A DNA stretch of 50,372 bases. Source: Mycoplana rhizolycopersici. GTDB lineage: Bacteria; Pseudomonadota; Alphaproteobacteria; Rhizobiales; Rhizobiaceae. How positions within the stretch are numbered: the stretch's first letter is position 1; each line of letters begins with the position of its first letter. Below, one piece after another: positions 1 through 9,103 of this stretch. A model generated the notes under the pieces. That model did no database searches. It had not been told where the DNA came from and saw only the letters and a list, made by a program, of their open reading frames with translations. The stretch spans positions 1 to 50,372 of the forward strand of contig NZ_JABXYK010000026.1 of the NCBI RefSeq assembly GCF_013378445.1, read 5' to 3'. A program made the position numbers and the translations under genes.

Positions 1-591
1 TGCGGGCTGGACGGTCCCTGCCCTCTCCTCGACGATGCCAACATAGGAGGCGGCGGAGCCCGTGCGGAGCAGGATTTCAGCGCGCTGAAGCGGCCGGAAG
101 CGCGCTTCGCCAATCGTGCGGCACACGTTGCAAGCCTGCGCCCAGGCGCCTTCCTGCGCGGTCGAGCTTGCCGTCCACAGCCAGCCGTCGAGTCGCAGAT
201 CCATGTCGATGGTGCCTGCAGCCTGCAAGCTGCTCAGTTCCTCGATGGCATCGGTCGTCGCGCGGCACAGCATGAGCGCGTCATCTTCACCCACAAGCAC
301 GCGCAGCATGTCGATTTCCGCAAACCAGCTGTGAACCTGGCCGCCATTGCGGCCCGAAGCACCCGATCCGCAGAAGTCCGCTTCGAGAACGGTCACGCGT
401 GTCTGCGGGGCTTGCTCCTTTATGCGGAGAGCCGTCCAGAGACCGGCATATCCGCCGCCGACGATCGCCACGTCACAGTCCTCGCTGCCCTGCAACGGAG
501 CGGTGACTGCGTCCGCATCGATGCTCTGCAGCCAGAAGGAGCGGTCCCCCTTTGCTGCAGCCACAGGCGGCCTCATCGTGATGGTGTTCAT
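1..591 (-). CDS. FAD-dependent amine/amino-acid oxidoreductase (DAO fold), 3' end beyond window
   Basis: N-terminal 197 residues of a flavoprotein of the glycine/D-amino-acid oxidase (DAO) family. After a ~40-residue lead comes the FAD-binding Rossmann motif VAIVGGGYAGLW, followed by an acidic residue in TVLEAD and then GSGASGRNGG, the usual second FAD contact in this family. The ATG lies 2 bp after the stop of the kinase gene upstream, so it is translationally linked as the last visible gene of the frl-type operon. The family oxidises secondary or primary amines to imines. In this context an N-substituted amino acid or Amadori-type compound is an inferred substrate. The reading frame stays open to base 1, so the C-terminus is outside the window. 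Confidence 0.85.
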   Translation of the reverse strand, partial: MNTITMRPPVAAAKGDRSFWLQSIDADAVTAPLQGSEDCDVAIVGGGYAGLWTALRIKEQAPQTRVTVLEADFCGSGASGRNGGQVHSWFAEIDMLRVLVGEDDALMLCRATTDAIEELSSLQAAGTIDMDLRLDGWLWTASSTAQEGAWAQACNVCRTIGEARFRPLQRAEILLRTGSAASYVGIVEERAGTVQPA

Positions 592-593
592 GC

Positions 594-1457
594 TCAGGCC
601 CTCTGTGTCGTGCGGATGACGCTGTCGTACTTGTCCAGCAACCATTGGGGAATTGCCTGGATCGGCTGGGGAAAGCCGCCGAGATGCGTGCAGGTTTCCG
701 CGGCATTGGCCGCGGAATGATCAAGGACAGCCTGCTCCGAATAGTGCTCGAAGAAGCGCGACACGAGGAAGGTCGCGATGAAGCTGTCCCCCGCCCCGCA
801 GGTATCGACCACCGTCACCGGCACCGAGCCTGCGAAAAACATTTCGCTGCCGTTGTCATAGAAGGAACCGCGTTTGCCGCACGTGACTACGACCTGCCGC
901 GCGCCCACCTTCTTGAACCGCTCAATCAGCGGCTCGACCGGTTTGGCCGGATCATCCGGGCCGGAGGCGAAAACCAATGGTACGTCTTCCAGCGAAAGGT
1001 CGAAATGCCGTGTCGAGACATCGATGCTGAACGGCACCCCATCCGCGACAAGGCGCCGGACGAGGCTTTCGCTGGAGTTCGTGCCAAGATGCACCCAATC
1101 GGCCTGCCGCAGCGCTTCGTATCGATCGAGGCTCGGAACATAGTTTCCGCCGACGCCAAGCGATTCGAGAAGAAAGCGCCGCTCCCCGGCATCATCGGTC
1201 AATAGCGTCACGGCGGAAGCGCCGGGGCGTATTTCGACATCGCTCCGCTCGAGGCCGGCCTTCTCGATGGCGGCGAGCATGATGTCTGCCTCCGCATCCG
1301 GACCCAGCGCACCGAAATAGCGGGCATTCAGGCCCTGCCGTCGCCACTGCACGGCGACATTGAGCGCATTGCCGCCCACGGTGACAAACCCCTTGCTGAG
1401 ATAGGCGTCGAGGCAATTGTCGCCGACGGCGATCAGGGTGGGACGGCTGTTGTTCAT
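594..1457 (-). CDS. frlD: PfkB-family sugar kinase, fructoselysine 6-kinase (FrlD) type
   Basis: A 287-residue ribokinase/PfkB-family kinase, about the length of E. coli FrlD. The N-terminus has the substrate-side glycine motif VGGNALNVAVQW, and the C-terminal part has VVDTCGAGDSF, which carries the catalytic Asp and the anion hole. FrlD phosphorylates the C6 hydroxyl of fructoselysine with ATP. The call rests on family plus neighbours: an FrlC-like epimerase overlaps its start by ATGA and an FrlB-like deglycase opens the operon. An upstream in-frame extension exists, but it lies over frlC, and the ATGA overlap fixes the start. Related kinases act on other sugar adducts, so the exact substrate is inferred. 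Confidence 0.85.
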   Translation of the reverse strand: MNNSRPTLIAVGDNCLDAYLSKGFVTVGGNALNVAVQWRRQGLNARYFGALGPDAEADIMLAAIEKAGLERSDVEIRPGASAVTLLTDDAGERRFLLESLGVGGNYVPSLDRYEALRQADWVHLGTNSSESLVRRLVADGVPFSIDVSTRHFDLSLEDVPLVFASGPDDPAKPVEPLIERFKKVGARQVVVTCGKRGSFYDNGSEMFFAGSVPVTVVDTCGAGDSFIATFLVSRFFEHYSEQAVLDHSAANAAETCTHLGGFPQPIQAIPQWLLDKYDSVIRTTQRA

Positions 1458-2299
1458 GTTTTCTCTGCTTGATCGAAATGGGGAGCGATCGCTTCCAGGC
1501 ACCGCCGCCAGACGGAAACGGGTTCGAGTGCATAGGAGCCGTTGCCGAAGGGCTCGAAGGTGAGCGTACCGGCAAAACCGTGCGCACCGAGCTCGGCGAG
1601 ATAGACGTGGAGCGGCAGGTTGCCGTCGCCCCAGGCAAGATGGCCTGCTGGCGTTCCATCTACGACATGGACGTGGGCAACGCGTTTTCCGAATTTTTCG
1701 AAGTACTCGCCGACGCTGTCGCCGGCGGTCGCCATGGCGACGATGTCGAGAACCACGTCGATATCGTCGCCGTCGAGCGCGCGCCAAAGGGCATGAAGCT
1801 CGTCGGCATTGGTAACGATGTTGCTTTCGAGACGCTGGAGCGGTTCAAGGAGGCAGGAGACCCCGACCGACCTTGCATGCGCCGCGATCCGGTTGATGGA
1901 GGCGACCGAATGCGCAAAGGCGGTTTCCCGGCTTTCGCATTCCAAACCACGGCCCGGCGTCAGGAAGAGATAGGCCGCCCCGAGTTCCGCGCAGATGTCG
2001 GCGGCCCGCATGAAGCGCTCGACGCTCGCTTTGCGATATGCGCTGTCGCCGGAGGCGATGTTGATCGGGTAGAGGACCTGCTCGGGCGTGAAGCAACGGA
2101 CCGTCAGGCCGTTGTCGCCGAGGATCGCCTTCACCTCCGCAAGTCGCGCACGGTTGTCGTGGAAGAGATCGAGATGCGGGGCGATGCCCCAAAACTCCAT
2201 CTGCTGGAAGCCGATGGCGCTGAGCTTTTCGGCAGCCCAGCGGAAGGGAAAGTGCTGAAAGGAGAAATTCGCACCGATGAGTTGTTCGCGTTTCAACAT
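1454..2299 (-). CDS. frlC: Sugar-adduct epimerase of the xylose-isomerase-like TIM-barrel family, FrlC type
   Basis: A 281-residue AP-endonuclease-2/xylose-isomerase-like TIM barrel. It matches remembered E. coli FrlC at several places in order: an early substrate-loop motif TPEQVLYPINIASGD, LEPLQRLESNIVTNA in the middle, then YFEKFGKRVAHVHVVD and the late metal-site stretch GDGNLPL. Glu and His residues in these motifs are the expected divalent-metal ligands. FrlC interconverts fructoselysine and psicoselysine, the C3 epimer. The start is 11 bp after the upstream permease stop, and its stop overlaps the frlD start (ATGA). An FrlC next to FrlB and FrlD argues for fructoselysine-like substrates rather than fructose-asparagine alone. 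Confidence 0.82.
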   Translation of the reverse strand: MLKREQLIGANFSFQHFPFRWAAEKLSAIGFQQMEFWGIAPHLDLFHDNRARLAEVKAILGDNGLTVRCFTPEQVLYPINIASGDSAYRKASVERFMRAADICAELGAAYLFLTPGRGLECESRETAFAHSVASINRIAAHARSVGVSCLLEPLQRLESNIVTNADELHALWRALDGDDIDVVLDIVAMATAGDSVGEYFEKFGKRVAHVHVVDGTPAGHLAWGDGNLPLHVYLAELGAHGFAGTLTFEPFGNGSYALEPVSVWRRCLEAIAPHFDQAEKT

Positions 2300-2310
2300 G
2301 GATTCCGCTC

Positions 2311-3171
2311 CTATTTCCCGATGCCTTCGGCAAGCCCGCGGATGAAGAAGCGCTGGGCCGCGAAGAAGGTCATGACGATGGGAAGTGCCGAGAGCGTCAT
2401 GGCGGCGAAGACGACGGCATAGTTCGTGCCGTGCTTTGCCATGATGGACGTCAGGCCGACGGGCAGTGTCTGCAGGTCCGCGCCGCTGGTGAAGATCATC
2501 GCGAACAGATATTCGTTCCACGCGAAGAGCACGTGCAGGATCACGCAGGACACCAGGATCGGTTTGCACAAGGGCAGCGTCACTTTCCAGAATATCTGGC
2601 CTTCGCTGGCGCCGTCCATGATGGCGGCCTCATCCAGGTCGCGCGGCAGGCCGAGCATGTAGGCGCGGATGAGGAAGGTCGTGAAGGGAATGCGGAAAGC
2701 GGTGTAGAGGATGATCAGCGCCCAATAGGTGTTGTAGAGGCCGAGATCCTGCATCATGCGCACCAGCGGGATGACCGCGACCGTCGGGCTGAGCATGAGG
2801 CCGCCGAGGACAATGCCGACGAAGAACGGCTTGCCTGGCAGTTTCGAGCGCGTCAGGCCGTAGGCGGTCCACGCACTGACCAGCACGGTGCAGACGGCCG
2901 ATCCCAATGTAACGATGACGCTCGTCGCAATGTAGTTCCGGATGCCCTGGTTCCAGGCCGACACGTAGTTGGCCAAGCTGAAACCGCTCGGCAGCGCAAA
3001 CGGATTGCCGAAGATTTCGGCATTGGTCTTGAAGCCGTTCAGTGCCATCCAGAACAGCGGATAGAGGACTACCACGCCGAGGCTGATCAGAAAGGTGACG
3101 AGGCAGGCCTTCGCCAGCACGGCGACGAAGTCGGTGCGCTCGGTTTCGCGCGGCTGATGGGAGACGCTCAC
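2311..3171 (-). CDS. ABC sugar permease, MalG/CUT1 type
   Basis: A 286-residue inner-membrane permease with about six hydrophobic segments and the EAA loop PRDLDEAAIMDGASEGQIF that contacts the ATPase. It is the MalG-like second permease of a carbohydrate importer, taking its substrate from the neighbouring binding protein. I start it at the GTG that overlaps the upstream permease stop (GTGA), because GGAGG lies 8 bp in front of it. An in-frame ATG 30 bp earlier would give a longer N-terminus with no better ribosome site. No ATPase gene is present in this operon within the window, so it must borrow one or have it further left. Confidence 0.9.
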   Translation of the reverse strand: MSVSHQPRETERTDFVAVLAKACLVTFLISLGVVVLYPLFWMALNGFKTNAEIFGNPFALPSGFSLANYVSAWNQGIRNYIATSVIVTLGSAVCTVLVSAWTAYGLTRSKLPGKPFFVGIVLGGLMLSPTVAVIPLVRMMQDLGLYNTYWALIILYTAFRIPFTTFLIRAYMLGLPRDLDEAAIMDGASEGQIFWKVTLPLCKPILVSCVILHVLFAWNEYLFAMIFTSGADLQTLPVGLTSIMAKHGTNYAVVFAAMTLSALPIVMTFFAAQRFFIRGLAEGIGK

Positions 3172-4136
3172 AGGTCCACCCTCCGTGTCTTCGTGTACCA
3201 TAGCTGCGCAAAACCCGTGATGAGCGTGATGACGAAGATGACCGATGCGATGGCTGCGCCATAGCCGAAATCATTTTCGATGAAGCCCTGCTGATAGAGC
3301 CATGTCCCCAGCACCTGGCTACTGTTGTTTGGCCCCCCGCCGGTCATGACCATGACCTCATTGAAGACCTGGAATGCGCCGGTGATGGTGACGATGACCA
3401 TCAGGCCCGTCATTTCGCGGGTCAGCGGAAAGGTGATGTTCCACAGGCGCCGCCAGGTCCCTGCCCCGTCCATGATCGCCGCGTCGTAGAGTTCGCGTGG
3501 GATCTTCTGGATCGCGATGGCAAACAGCAGCGTCGAATAGCCGAAACCCTGCCATTGGCTCATGGCGATGATGGCATATATCGCAGTCTGTTCCTCGCCG
3601 AGCCAGGCGCGCGACCAGTCCGCCAGGCCGATCTGCGTCAGCGCCGAATCCAGAAGGCCGATGTCGGGTTGATAGATGAAATAGAAGAGAAGGCCGGTGA
3701 CAGTGATGGAAATGGCCGAGGGCACGAAGTAAACGGCGCGCCAGAAACGGCGCCACCTCTCCTCGCTCAGCCCCTCGATGAGTGCAGCCAGCACGAAGGC
3801 GCCGAAAACCTGGAAAACGACGGAAATAACGGCATAGAGCGTGTTGTTGAGGATTGCCGTCCCAACCACCGGATCGCTTTGCAGGCGCCGGTAATTATCC
3901 AGTCCGACGTAGGCCGTTTCGCCCGTGAAGATGTCCTGGTTCTTCGTGCTGACGACGAAGTTGTCGATGATCGGATAGTAGACGAACCAGAGGATCAGCA
4001 CGAATGCGATCACGATCCAGCGGAACGAAAGAACCCCGGTTATCGGGCCGAGCCGGGCCCTTTCAGGCCGGCGCGACCCGGTGAAGCCGATTTTGACGGC
4101 TTCACCCTTGTAGTCATGCTTCACCGCAGTAATCAC
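3168..4136 (-). CDS. ABC sugar permease, MalF/CUT1 type
   Basis: A 322-residue permease of the MalF-like CUT1 group. A soluble N-terminal ~35 residues precede the first membrane span, and about six spans follow. The EAA loop reads PRELYDAAIMDGAGTWRRLW, and the family motif MTGGGPNNSSQVL lies before the last two spans. It pairs with the permease whose GTG start overlaps its stop. The gene begins 10 bp after the binding-protein stop, so binding protein, MalF-like and MalG-like subunits are one transcript. Substrate is inferred from the operon as an Amadori-type sugar adduct. Confidence 0.9.
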   Translation of the reverse strand: MITAVKHDYKGEAVKIGFTGSRRPERARLGPITGVLSFRWIVIAFVLILWFVYYPIIDNFVVSTKNQDIFTGETAYVGLDNYRRLQSDPVVGTAILNNTLYAVISVVFQVFGAFVLAALIEGLSEERWRRFWRAVYFVPSAISITVTGLLFYFIYQPDIGLLDSALTQIGLADWSRAWLGEEQTAIYAIIAMSQWQGFGYSTLLFAIAIQKIPRELYDAAIMDGAGTWRRLWNITFPLTREMTGLMVIVTITGAFQVFNEVMVMTGGGPNNSSQVLGTWLYQQGFIENDFGYGAAIASVIFVITLITGFAQLWYTKTRRVDL

Positions 4137-4146
4137 TGGCCGATCC

Positions 4147-5472
4147 TTATTTGGACGAAGCCGCCGCTTCCTTTACGCGCTCCACCACCTCTTCGGGCGT
4201 CATCGAGCCGCCGATCAGGGCCTGCAGTCCCGAAAGCCAGGCAGCCGCCACGCGCGGCGGGTTGGCCGTGTCGAGCCAGGGCATGAGATAGGAGGAGTCC
4301 GCGATCACCTTCAGACCATCGACGACGGCCGGGTTCATGGTTTCGGCCGAATAGCCGCCCACCGTCGCGCTCGGTTGGCCGTAAGGCGGCGCCGACAGGA
4401 TCTTGCCGTTTTCAGCCGAGGTGACGAACCGCATGAAATCGATCGCGAGCGGAATGTTTTTCGAGGCCGCGTTGATCATGTAGCCTTCCGGCGCGCCCTC
4501 GATAGCCTTGACGTCGCCCTTGGCATCTTTCGGAGCCGGCAGCTTGAAGAAACCGAAATCCTCGCGCTTCAGAGCGCCCTCGGCCGTCGCCTGATCGAAT
4601 TCGATGATCTCCTGATAGTACATCGCGGATTTGCCATTGCTGAACTGCTGCAAGGCCGATGCGTAGGAGGAGCCATTGGTGCCGGCGCCGTCGGAGCATT
4701 CGTCGATCAACTGCTTGAACTGCGTCAGGCTGACGGCATAACCGGGGTCGCTGTATTCGGCCGTGGCCGGGACGAAGTCCTTTTCAAGCGTCGCCTGCGG
4801 CACGTTGTAGGCAAGCAACTGTCCCGCATAGTGAACACCCGGCCAGCCTTCCTTGTTGCCGAACGAAATCGGCGTGACGCCCGATTTGCGCAGCGTCGCG
4901 CAGGCGCTCAGGAGCTCCTCGAAGCTCTTCGGTTCGGAAACGCCCGCCTTTTCGAACAGGCTCTTGTTGTAGCCCATGAACTTGGCGTCGAGATAAAGCG
5001 GAATACCAAAGAGCTTGCCATTGTACTGGAAGGCGGAAACGGCGGCATGTGCGAGCTCCTTGCCCCATTCGGTCTCCGGGCCGATGACCGGGGTGAGGTC
5101 GACGGCGCGATTGCCACGCACGAAATTCTCGCCCCAGCTGCCCGTCCATGTGAAGTAGATGTCGGGCAGCGAGTTGGATGCCACCAGGGCTTTCGTCTTG
5201 CCCTTCACGCTGTCGTCGCTCTCCTGGATGAGCTCGACCTTAACGTCTGGGTGAAGTTTCTCGTATGCCTTTGCCGCATCGACAAAGAAGGGGGAGAGTT
5301 GCTGCAGGCCGAATTTCGTCAGCACGCTGATCGTGCCCGAATGTTCGACTGCGGCACTGGGATCGGCCACGACCGGGTCCGCCGCAGCCACGCCGCTGGC
5401 GCCACCGATGACGAATGCGGCTGCAACGAGCGATCCGAGGCTCGTCGTGCTCAAAAACGCGTTTGCTTTCAT
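4147..5472 (-). CDS. Periplasmic carbohydrate-binding protein (family 1)
   Basis: A 441-residue extracellular solute-binding protein of the CUT1/family 1 group. A Sec signal peptide is visible: the first residues are MKANAFL, then a hydrophobic core rich in Ala and Val, with probable cleavage around GVAAADP. The mature part has family features such as KFGLQQLSPFF, TWTGSWGENF and a C-terminal WLSGLQALIGG. I chose this ATG over one 45 bp upstream because it starts the signal peptide and has AGAGG at good distance. It lies between frlB and the two permeases, and should deliver the operon's sugar adduct to them. Confidence 0.9.
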   Translation of the reverse strand: MKANAFLSTTSLGSLVAAAFVIGGASGVAAADPVVADPSAAVEHSGTISVLTKFGLQQLSPFFVDAAKAYEKLHPDVKVELIQESDDSVKGKTKALVASNSLPDIYFTWTGSWGENFVRGNRAVDLTPVIGPETEWGKELAHAAVSAFQYNGKLFGIPLYLDAKFMGYNKSLFEKAGVSEPKSFEELLSACATLRKSGVTPISFGNKEGWPGVHYAGQLLAYNVPQATLEKDFVPATAEYSDPGYAVSLTQFKQLIDECSDGAGTNGSSYASALQQFSNGKSAMYYQEIIEFDQATAEGALKREDFGFFKLPAPKDAKGDVKAIEGAPEGYMINAASKNIPLAIDFMRFVTSAENGKILSAPPYGQPSATVGGYSAETMNPAVVDGLKVIADSSYLMPWLDTANPPRVAAAWLSGLQALIGGSMTPEEVVERVKEAAASSK

Positions 5473-5558
5473 TTCGCAGTTCCTCTCTGTTGTCGTTCGT
5501 TTCTTAAGGCATGCCAAGGTGCAACCCTGCCCGGCGTGATCGACGGGCAGGGAAACGA

Positions 5559-6572
5559 TTAGTATTCGACGCGCTTGTAGTAGCGGCGCGTGGTCAGCGG
5601 ATGATCGCGCAGGACTTCCAGATGCGCGCTCAGGCGCTCCAGCATGGTTGCCAGGATGACCGGGGAAATCAGGCCGCGAGTTTTTGCGGAAAGGCCCGGA
5701 AGGCTGGCCGCAGCCGCATCGAGGATGCGCACCTTGTCGGTGTAGCGTTTGGCAAAGTTCTCCACCCGGTCGGTTAGCGGCCGGCAGGCGTCCTCGCCCT
5801 TGAAGATGAAGAGGCTGACGCCCGGTTCAACCAGTTCGAGCGTGCCGTGGAAGAAGTCGGAGGCCTGCACCGGACGGGTGCGGATCCACTGCATCTCCTC
5901 CAGAATGCACATGGCGTAGTAGTGAGCTTCCGGCCAGACCGATCCCGCACCGGTGAAGATGTGATAAGTCTCGTCTTTGATTTCCTTAGCGAGTGCGGCG
6001 GCCTCAACCTCGTAGCTTTCCTTTACCGAGACCAGCAGTTCCGGCAGCAGCTTGAGTTCGGCCACGGTCGCGTCGAAGTCAACATATTCGCCACGCTCTG
6101 CGAGGAGCGCGAGGACGATGATCAAGGTCTGCAGGTAGAAAGATTCGGAGGAGGTGTCGTCCTCGGCGAAGTTCGTGAAGTTGTAGTCGGCGTCGCGACC
6201 GAGAGGCGTGTCCTTGTGTCCGGTCAGAGACAGCGTCTTCACGCCGCGCTCCTTGAGGAAGGACAGAAGCTGGACGCTCTCCTTGGTCGTGCCCGACAAG
6301 GAGGGCAGGACGACCAGTGCCTTCTCGTTCAAGCCGGCGGGCGGCTCCAGAACGACCTGCGCCGAATAGGCTGCCGAAACCGGGAAGAGCGTCGAGTTCC
6401 GCGCAAGTTCGATTGCCGGCTGCGTGAGAAACTGCACGCCGCCGGTGCCCATGAAGAAAATGCGTTCCAGACCGTCATTGAGTAGTTCGCGCATCAGGTG
6501 ACGCACGTCCTGCGCGATTGCAACTGCGCCGCTTTGGATCTTAACAAAGCGATCTCTATCGAAGTTGAGCAT
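5559..6572 (-). CDS. frlB: Sugar-amino acid 6-phosphate deglycase, two SIS domains (FrlB/FraB type)
   Basis: A 337-residue SIS-domain enzyme, close to the ~340 residues of E. coli FrlB. FrlB/FraB enzymes split a 6-phosphorylated Amadori compound into glucose 6-phosphate and the free amine or amino acid. SIS domain 1 shows FMGTGGVQFL and PSLSGTTKESVQ, and SIS domain 2 shows FTGAGSVWPEAHYYA. Glu226 and His242 in LEEMQW and FFHGTLELVEP are 16 residues apart, the spacing known for the Glu/His catalytic pair of the related FraB deglycase. It is the first gene of the operon. AAGG precedes the ATG, and a perfect palindrome lies about 80 bp upstream. Glucoselysine-type substrates remain possible. Confidence 0.88.
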   Translation of the reverse strand: MLNFDRDRFVKIQSGAVAIAQDVRHLMRELLNDGLERIFFMGTGGVQFLTQPAIELARNSTLFPVSAAYSAQVVLEPPAGLNEKALVVLPSLSGTTKESVQLLSFLKERGVKTLSLTGHKDTPLGRDADYNFTNFAEDDTSSESFYLQTLIIVLALLAERGEYVDFDATVAELKLLPELLVSVKESYEVEAAALAKEIKDETYHIFTGAGSVWPEAHYYAMCILEEMQWIRTRPVQASDFFHGTLELVEPGVSLFIFKGEDACRPLTDRVENFAKRYTDKVRILDAAAASLPGLSAKTRGLISPVILATMLERLSAHLEVLRDHPLTTRRYYKRVEY

Positions 6573-6650
6573 TAGAACCTTCCCGTTTTGCGCCTCGCAA
6601 GATCGCCTTCGTAGCGAGATCGTGTCTTGCGCAAATGATCATTGAGACTG

Positions 6651-6668
6651 TGTGAGATCGATCTCACA
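6651..6668. promoter_or_regulatory. Probable LacI-family operator before frlB
   Basis: A perfect 18-bp palindrome, TGTGAGATCGATCTCACA, lies in the 169-bp gap between the LacI regulator gene and frlB, about 80 bp before the frlB start. Even-length palindromes with a central CG are typical LacI/GalR-family operators. Its core GAGATCGATCTC differs from the core at 12663-12674 only by one symmetric substitution in each arm. A smaller inverted repeat (CGCAAGA at 6596-6602 and TCTTGCG at 6625-6631) lies between it and frlB. Confidence 0.75.
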
Positions 6669-6741
6669 TATATTTAGCGCACAAGAATTTTGCGGTGGCA
6701 AGTGGGCAGTTCAAAAATTTTCCGATGGGGATGTGCGCCGC

Positions 6742-7797
6742 TCAGGCGTCTCTTCGGCGGCTGACGGAGCCGCGAACTATCATCTTGGTTTCAAAGCGAA
6801 ACTTCTGCGGCTGGCCGCCCTGTCCAGAGAGGCGATCGAACAGCAACCGAGCTGCCGCGCGACCGATTTCAGCCACTGGCTGCGCGACAACGGTGATCTG
6901 CGGATCGGTAAAGGTCGCCAGATTGAAGTCGTCGAAACCGATCAGTGAGACGTCATGGGGAATCGAAATGCCCATGGAACGGAAGGCCAAAAGCGCGCCC
7001 TGCGTCATCAAGCTGTCGACTGTGAAAAGCGCGGTCGGCGGGTTCTTCTGGCTGAAGAGGCGTATGGTCGCGTCGACGGCATGCTCAACCGTTGATTGCG
7101 AAACGGCAACCATCCGATCGTCCGGCGCAATACCGCCTGCGGCAAGTGCCGCCCGATAGCCGCTCATGCGCTCACGCGAGGTAAAGATGCGCATGTCGTC
7201 CTGCAACAGTCCTATTCGGCGATGGCCCATCCCGATCAGGTACTCGACGGCTTTGCGCGCGCCACCCTCGTTGTCCACGACGACGCTGTCGCAGTCGATG
7301 CCCTCCGCTACGCGGTCGATCAGGACCAGCGGTACGTTTTCGGCGATCAGACCCTTGAGATGGGCGTTGTTGTCGGCCGACGTCGGCGCCACGATGAAGC
7401 CGCGGATACTGAGCGACTGGAGGCTCGCCAGCAGAGAGATTTCCTGTCCAAGCTCCTCTTCGCTGCTGCCGATGACCAGATTGTGTCCGCACTCGCGGGC
7501 GAGAACCTCGATGTCGTGCGCGATGCGGGCGAAGAACGGGTTCTGTATATCGCCAAGGATGCAGCCGACGATCGGCAACTGCCCGCTCCGCAACGCCTGG
7601 GCCAGCCGGTTGCCGCGATAGCCGAGCTTTTCCGCAGCGGCCTGAACCTTCTGGGCGGTTTCGTCGCCAACATAGCCATAACTGTTCAGGGCGCGGGCAG
7701 CCGTTGCGCGCGACACATTCGCCAGCGCCGCCACATCCTTCAAAGTCGCCGGTTTCCGAACCATTTCACTCTTCGCCATCGCACAAGCGGGATCCAC
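6742..7797 (-). CDS. LacI-family transcriptional regulator, probable regulator of the frl operon
   Basis: A 351-residue LacI/GalR repressor. The N-terminal helix-turn-helix reads ATLKDVAALANVSRATAARA, the hinge helix lies in RLAQALRSG, and a periplasmic-binding-like sensor domain follows (GCILGDIQNPFF, VLIDRV, IGFDDFNLATF). The recognition helix carries TAAR in place of the usual TVSR, as does the other LacI protein of this window. I start at a GTG with AAGGAGG 6 bp upstream. In-frame ATGs at 7779 and 7764 also keep the whole DNA-binding domain. It lies between the flavin-oxidase gene and frlB on the same strand, so it may be read with the upstream importer operon. Confidence 0.88.
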   Translation of the reverse strand: MDPACAMAKSEMVRKPATLKDVAALANVSRATAARALNSYGYVGDETAQKVQAAAEKLGYRGNRLAQALRSGQLPIVGCILGDIQNPFFARIAHDIEVLARECGHNLVIGSSEEELGQEISLLASLQSLSIRGFIVAPTSADNNAHLKGLIAENVPLVLIDRVAEGIDCDSVVVDNEGGARKAVEYLIGMGHRRIGLLQDDMRIFTSRERMSGYRAALAAGGIAPDDRMVAVSQSTVEHAVDATIRLFSQKNPPTALFTVDSLMTQGALLAFRSMGISIPHDVSLIGFDDFNLATFTDPQITVVAQPVAEIGRAAARLLFDRLSGQGGQPQKFRFETKMIVRGSVSRRRDA

Positions 7798-7922
7798 CAC
7801 GATCCTCCTTGTAGCGTCGGGTCGACGGTTCGCATAGGCATGCCACCGAGGAAAGCGGCATGCCTCTGCAACCACGGGTCCAGGCCCCGCACGGGTGGGC
7901 CGGTCCGGAAGGACTGGTCGCC

Positions 7923-9053
7923 TTATCGCGATAGGAAGCGCTCGGGACGAAACGTTGCGAGCATAGGATGTTCCCCACCGGTCGCGATCTCGTGGGCCAA
8001 GAGCTCGCCCAGGATAAGACCGAGCGTCGCGCCGCTGTGGCTGAAGACGACATAGGCGCCGGGAACGGCCCTGAGGGCGCCGACCACCGGCTCGCCGTCA
8101 CCCGGGATCGGTTTGCCGCCAACGCCGATGGCGGCGATCTCGAACCTGGGATTGCCTTCCATCACCCTGGAGGCCTCCGCAAGCAGGGCGTCGACGACGG
8201 CGTCATCGATCTCATAGCCGCCGTCCTCGCGCACCCTCACACCTTCGTCTGCGGCCCAGTCGGCATCCAGCGAGAAGGCGCCGCCCGGCGCTGGACGAAC
8301 CGCCACGCGCGGCGTGTTGAGAACGGCGCGCAAGGGATGGGTGACCGGTTTGGTCTGCACCAAAAGCGCGATCGGCGTTCCATCACCGATTGTCTGTCCC
8401 GCGTCCGCCGCCATTTTCGGTACAGCCGGCCCGGTGGCAAGGACGACGGCATCGGCCAGGAAACGACCGCCCGTCGCCGTCTCGGCGCCGACGGCCCGGC
8501 CGCCTTCGACCATGATCCGCGCTTTGCCCCGATCGGTGACGAGCATACCCCCGAGTGCGGCAAATTCCTTGAGAAGCAGATCGATGAGGATCGGCAGATC
8601 GACCCACCCCTCGCCCGGGTTGAAGATCGCCCCCTGCGGCGTGATCGCACGCGCATCAAGGCCTGGCGTCACTGTTGCGACATCATCTGCCGCAAGATGC
8701 CGGGCGTCATAACCGAGCGAGACCTCGTGGCGGTATGCGGTATCAATCTCGTTGTCCTTGTCGTCGGCGTCCCAGGTCAGCCCCCCCTCGAAGCGAAGCC
8801 AGTCCGCATCGGGAAAGCGGGTGGAAAGCGTGCGGTAACGGTCGATCCCGGCCATGCGCAGGCGATGATAAGGCTCGGAGCGCATGCGCGCCGAATTCAG
8901 CCAGGAGAGTGAGCGGCCGGACGCGCCATTGGCGGGCGGGCCGTCGTTGAGAATGGTCACGGCAATACCGCGCCGGGCAAGCTGCACGCCCGTGGAAACG
9001 CCGAAAATGCCGGCGCCGATGATGACCGCCGAAGTGATGCTTTTGTCTGTCAT
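7923..9053 (-). CDS. FAD-dependent oxidoreductase of the DAO family
   Basis: A 376-residue flavoprotein. The N-terminal FAD motif is AVIIGAGIFGVSTGVQLARR, then NGASGRSLSWLN. A substrate-side core and a C-terminal FAD contact follow in VVFSHSGATLGLILGELLA. The length fits DadA/glycine-oxidase-like proteins. Start chosen at the ATG just before SITSAVIIGAG; an ATG 66 bp upstream overlaps the preceding gene and has no convincing ribosome site. It follows the Gfo/Idh gene and a polar amino-acid type importer. In agrobacteria, FAD enzymes of this fold (SocD-like amadoriases) act on fructosyl amino acids. That role here is an inference from context, and other N-alkyl amino acids are possible. Confidence 0.82.
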   Translation of the reverse strand: MTDKSITSAVIIGAGIFGVSTGVQLARRGIAVTILNDGPPANGASGRSLSWLNSARMRSEPYHRLRMAGIDRYRTLSTRFPDADWLRFEGGLTWDADDKDNEIDTAYRHEVSLGYDARHLAADDVATVTPGLDARAITPQGAIFNPGEGWVDLPILIDLLLKEFAALGGMLVTDRGKARIMVEGGRAVGAETATGGRFLADAVVLATGPAVPKMAADAGQTIGDGTPIALLVQTKPVTHPLRAVLNTPRVAVRPAPGGAFSLDADWAADEGVRVREDGGYEIDDAVVDALLAEASRVMEGNPRFEIAAIGVGGKPIPGDGEPVVGALRAVPGAYVVFSHSGATLGLILGELLAHEIATGGEHPMLATFRPERFLSR

Positions 9054-9103
9054 GGTCGCTTGTCTTTCAATCCGTGGGACAGTCGGGATGGTAAAGGAAG
9101 GGG

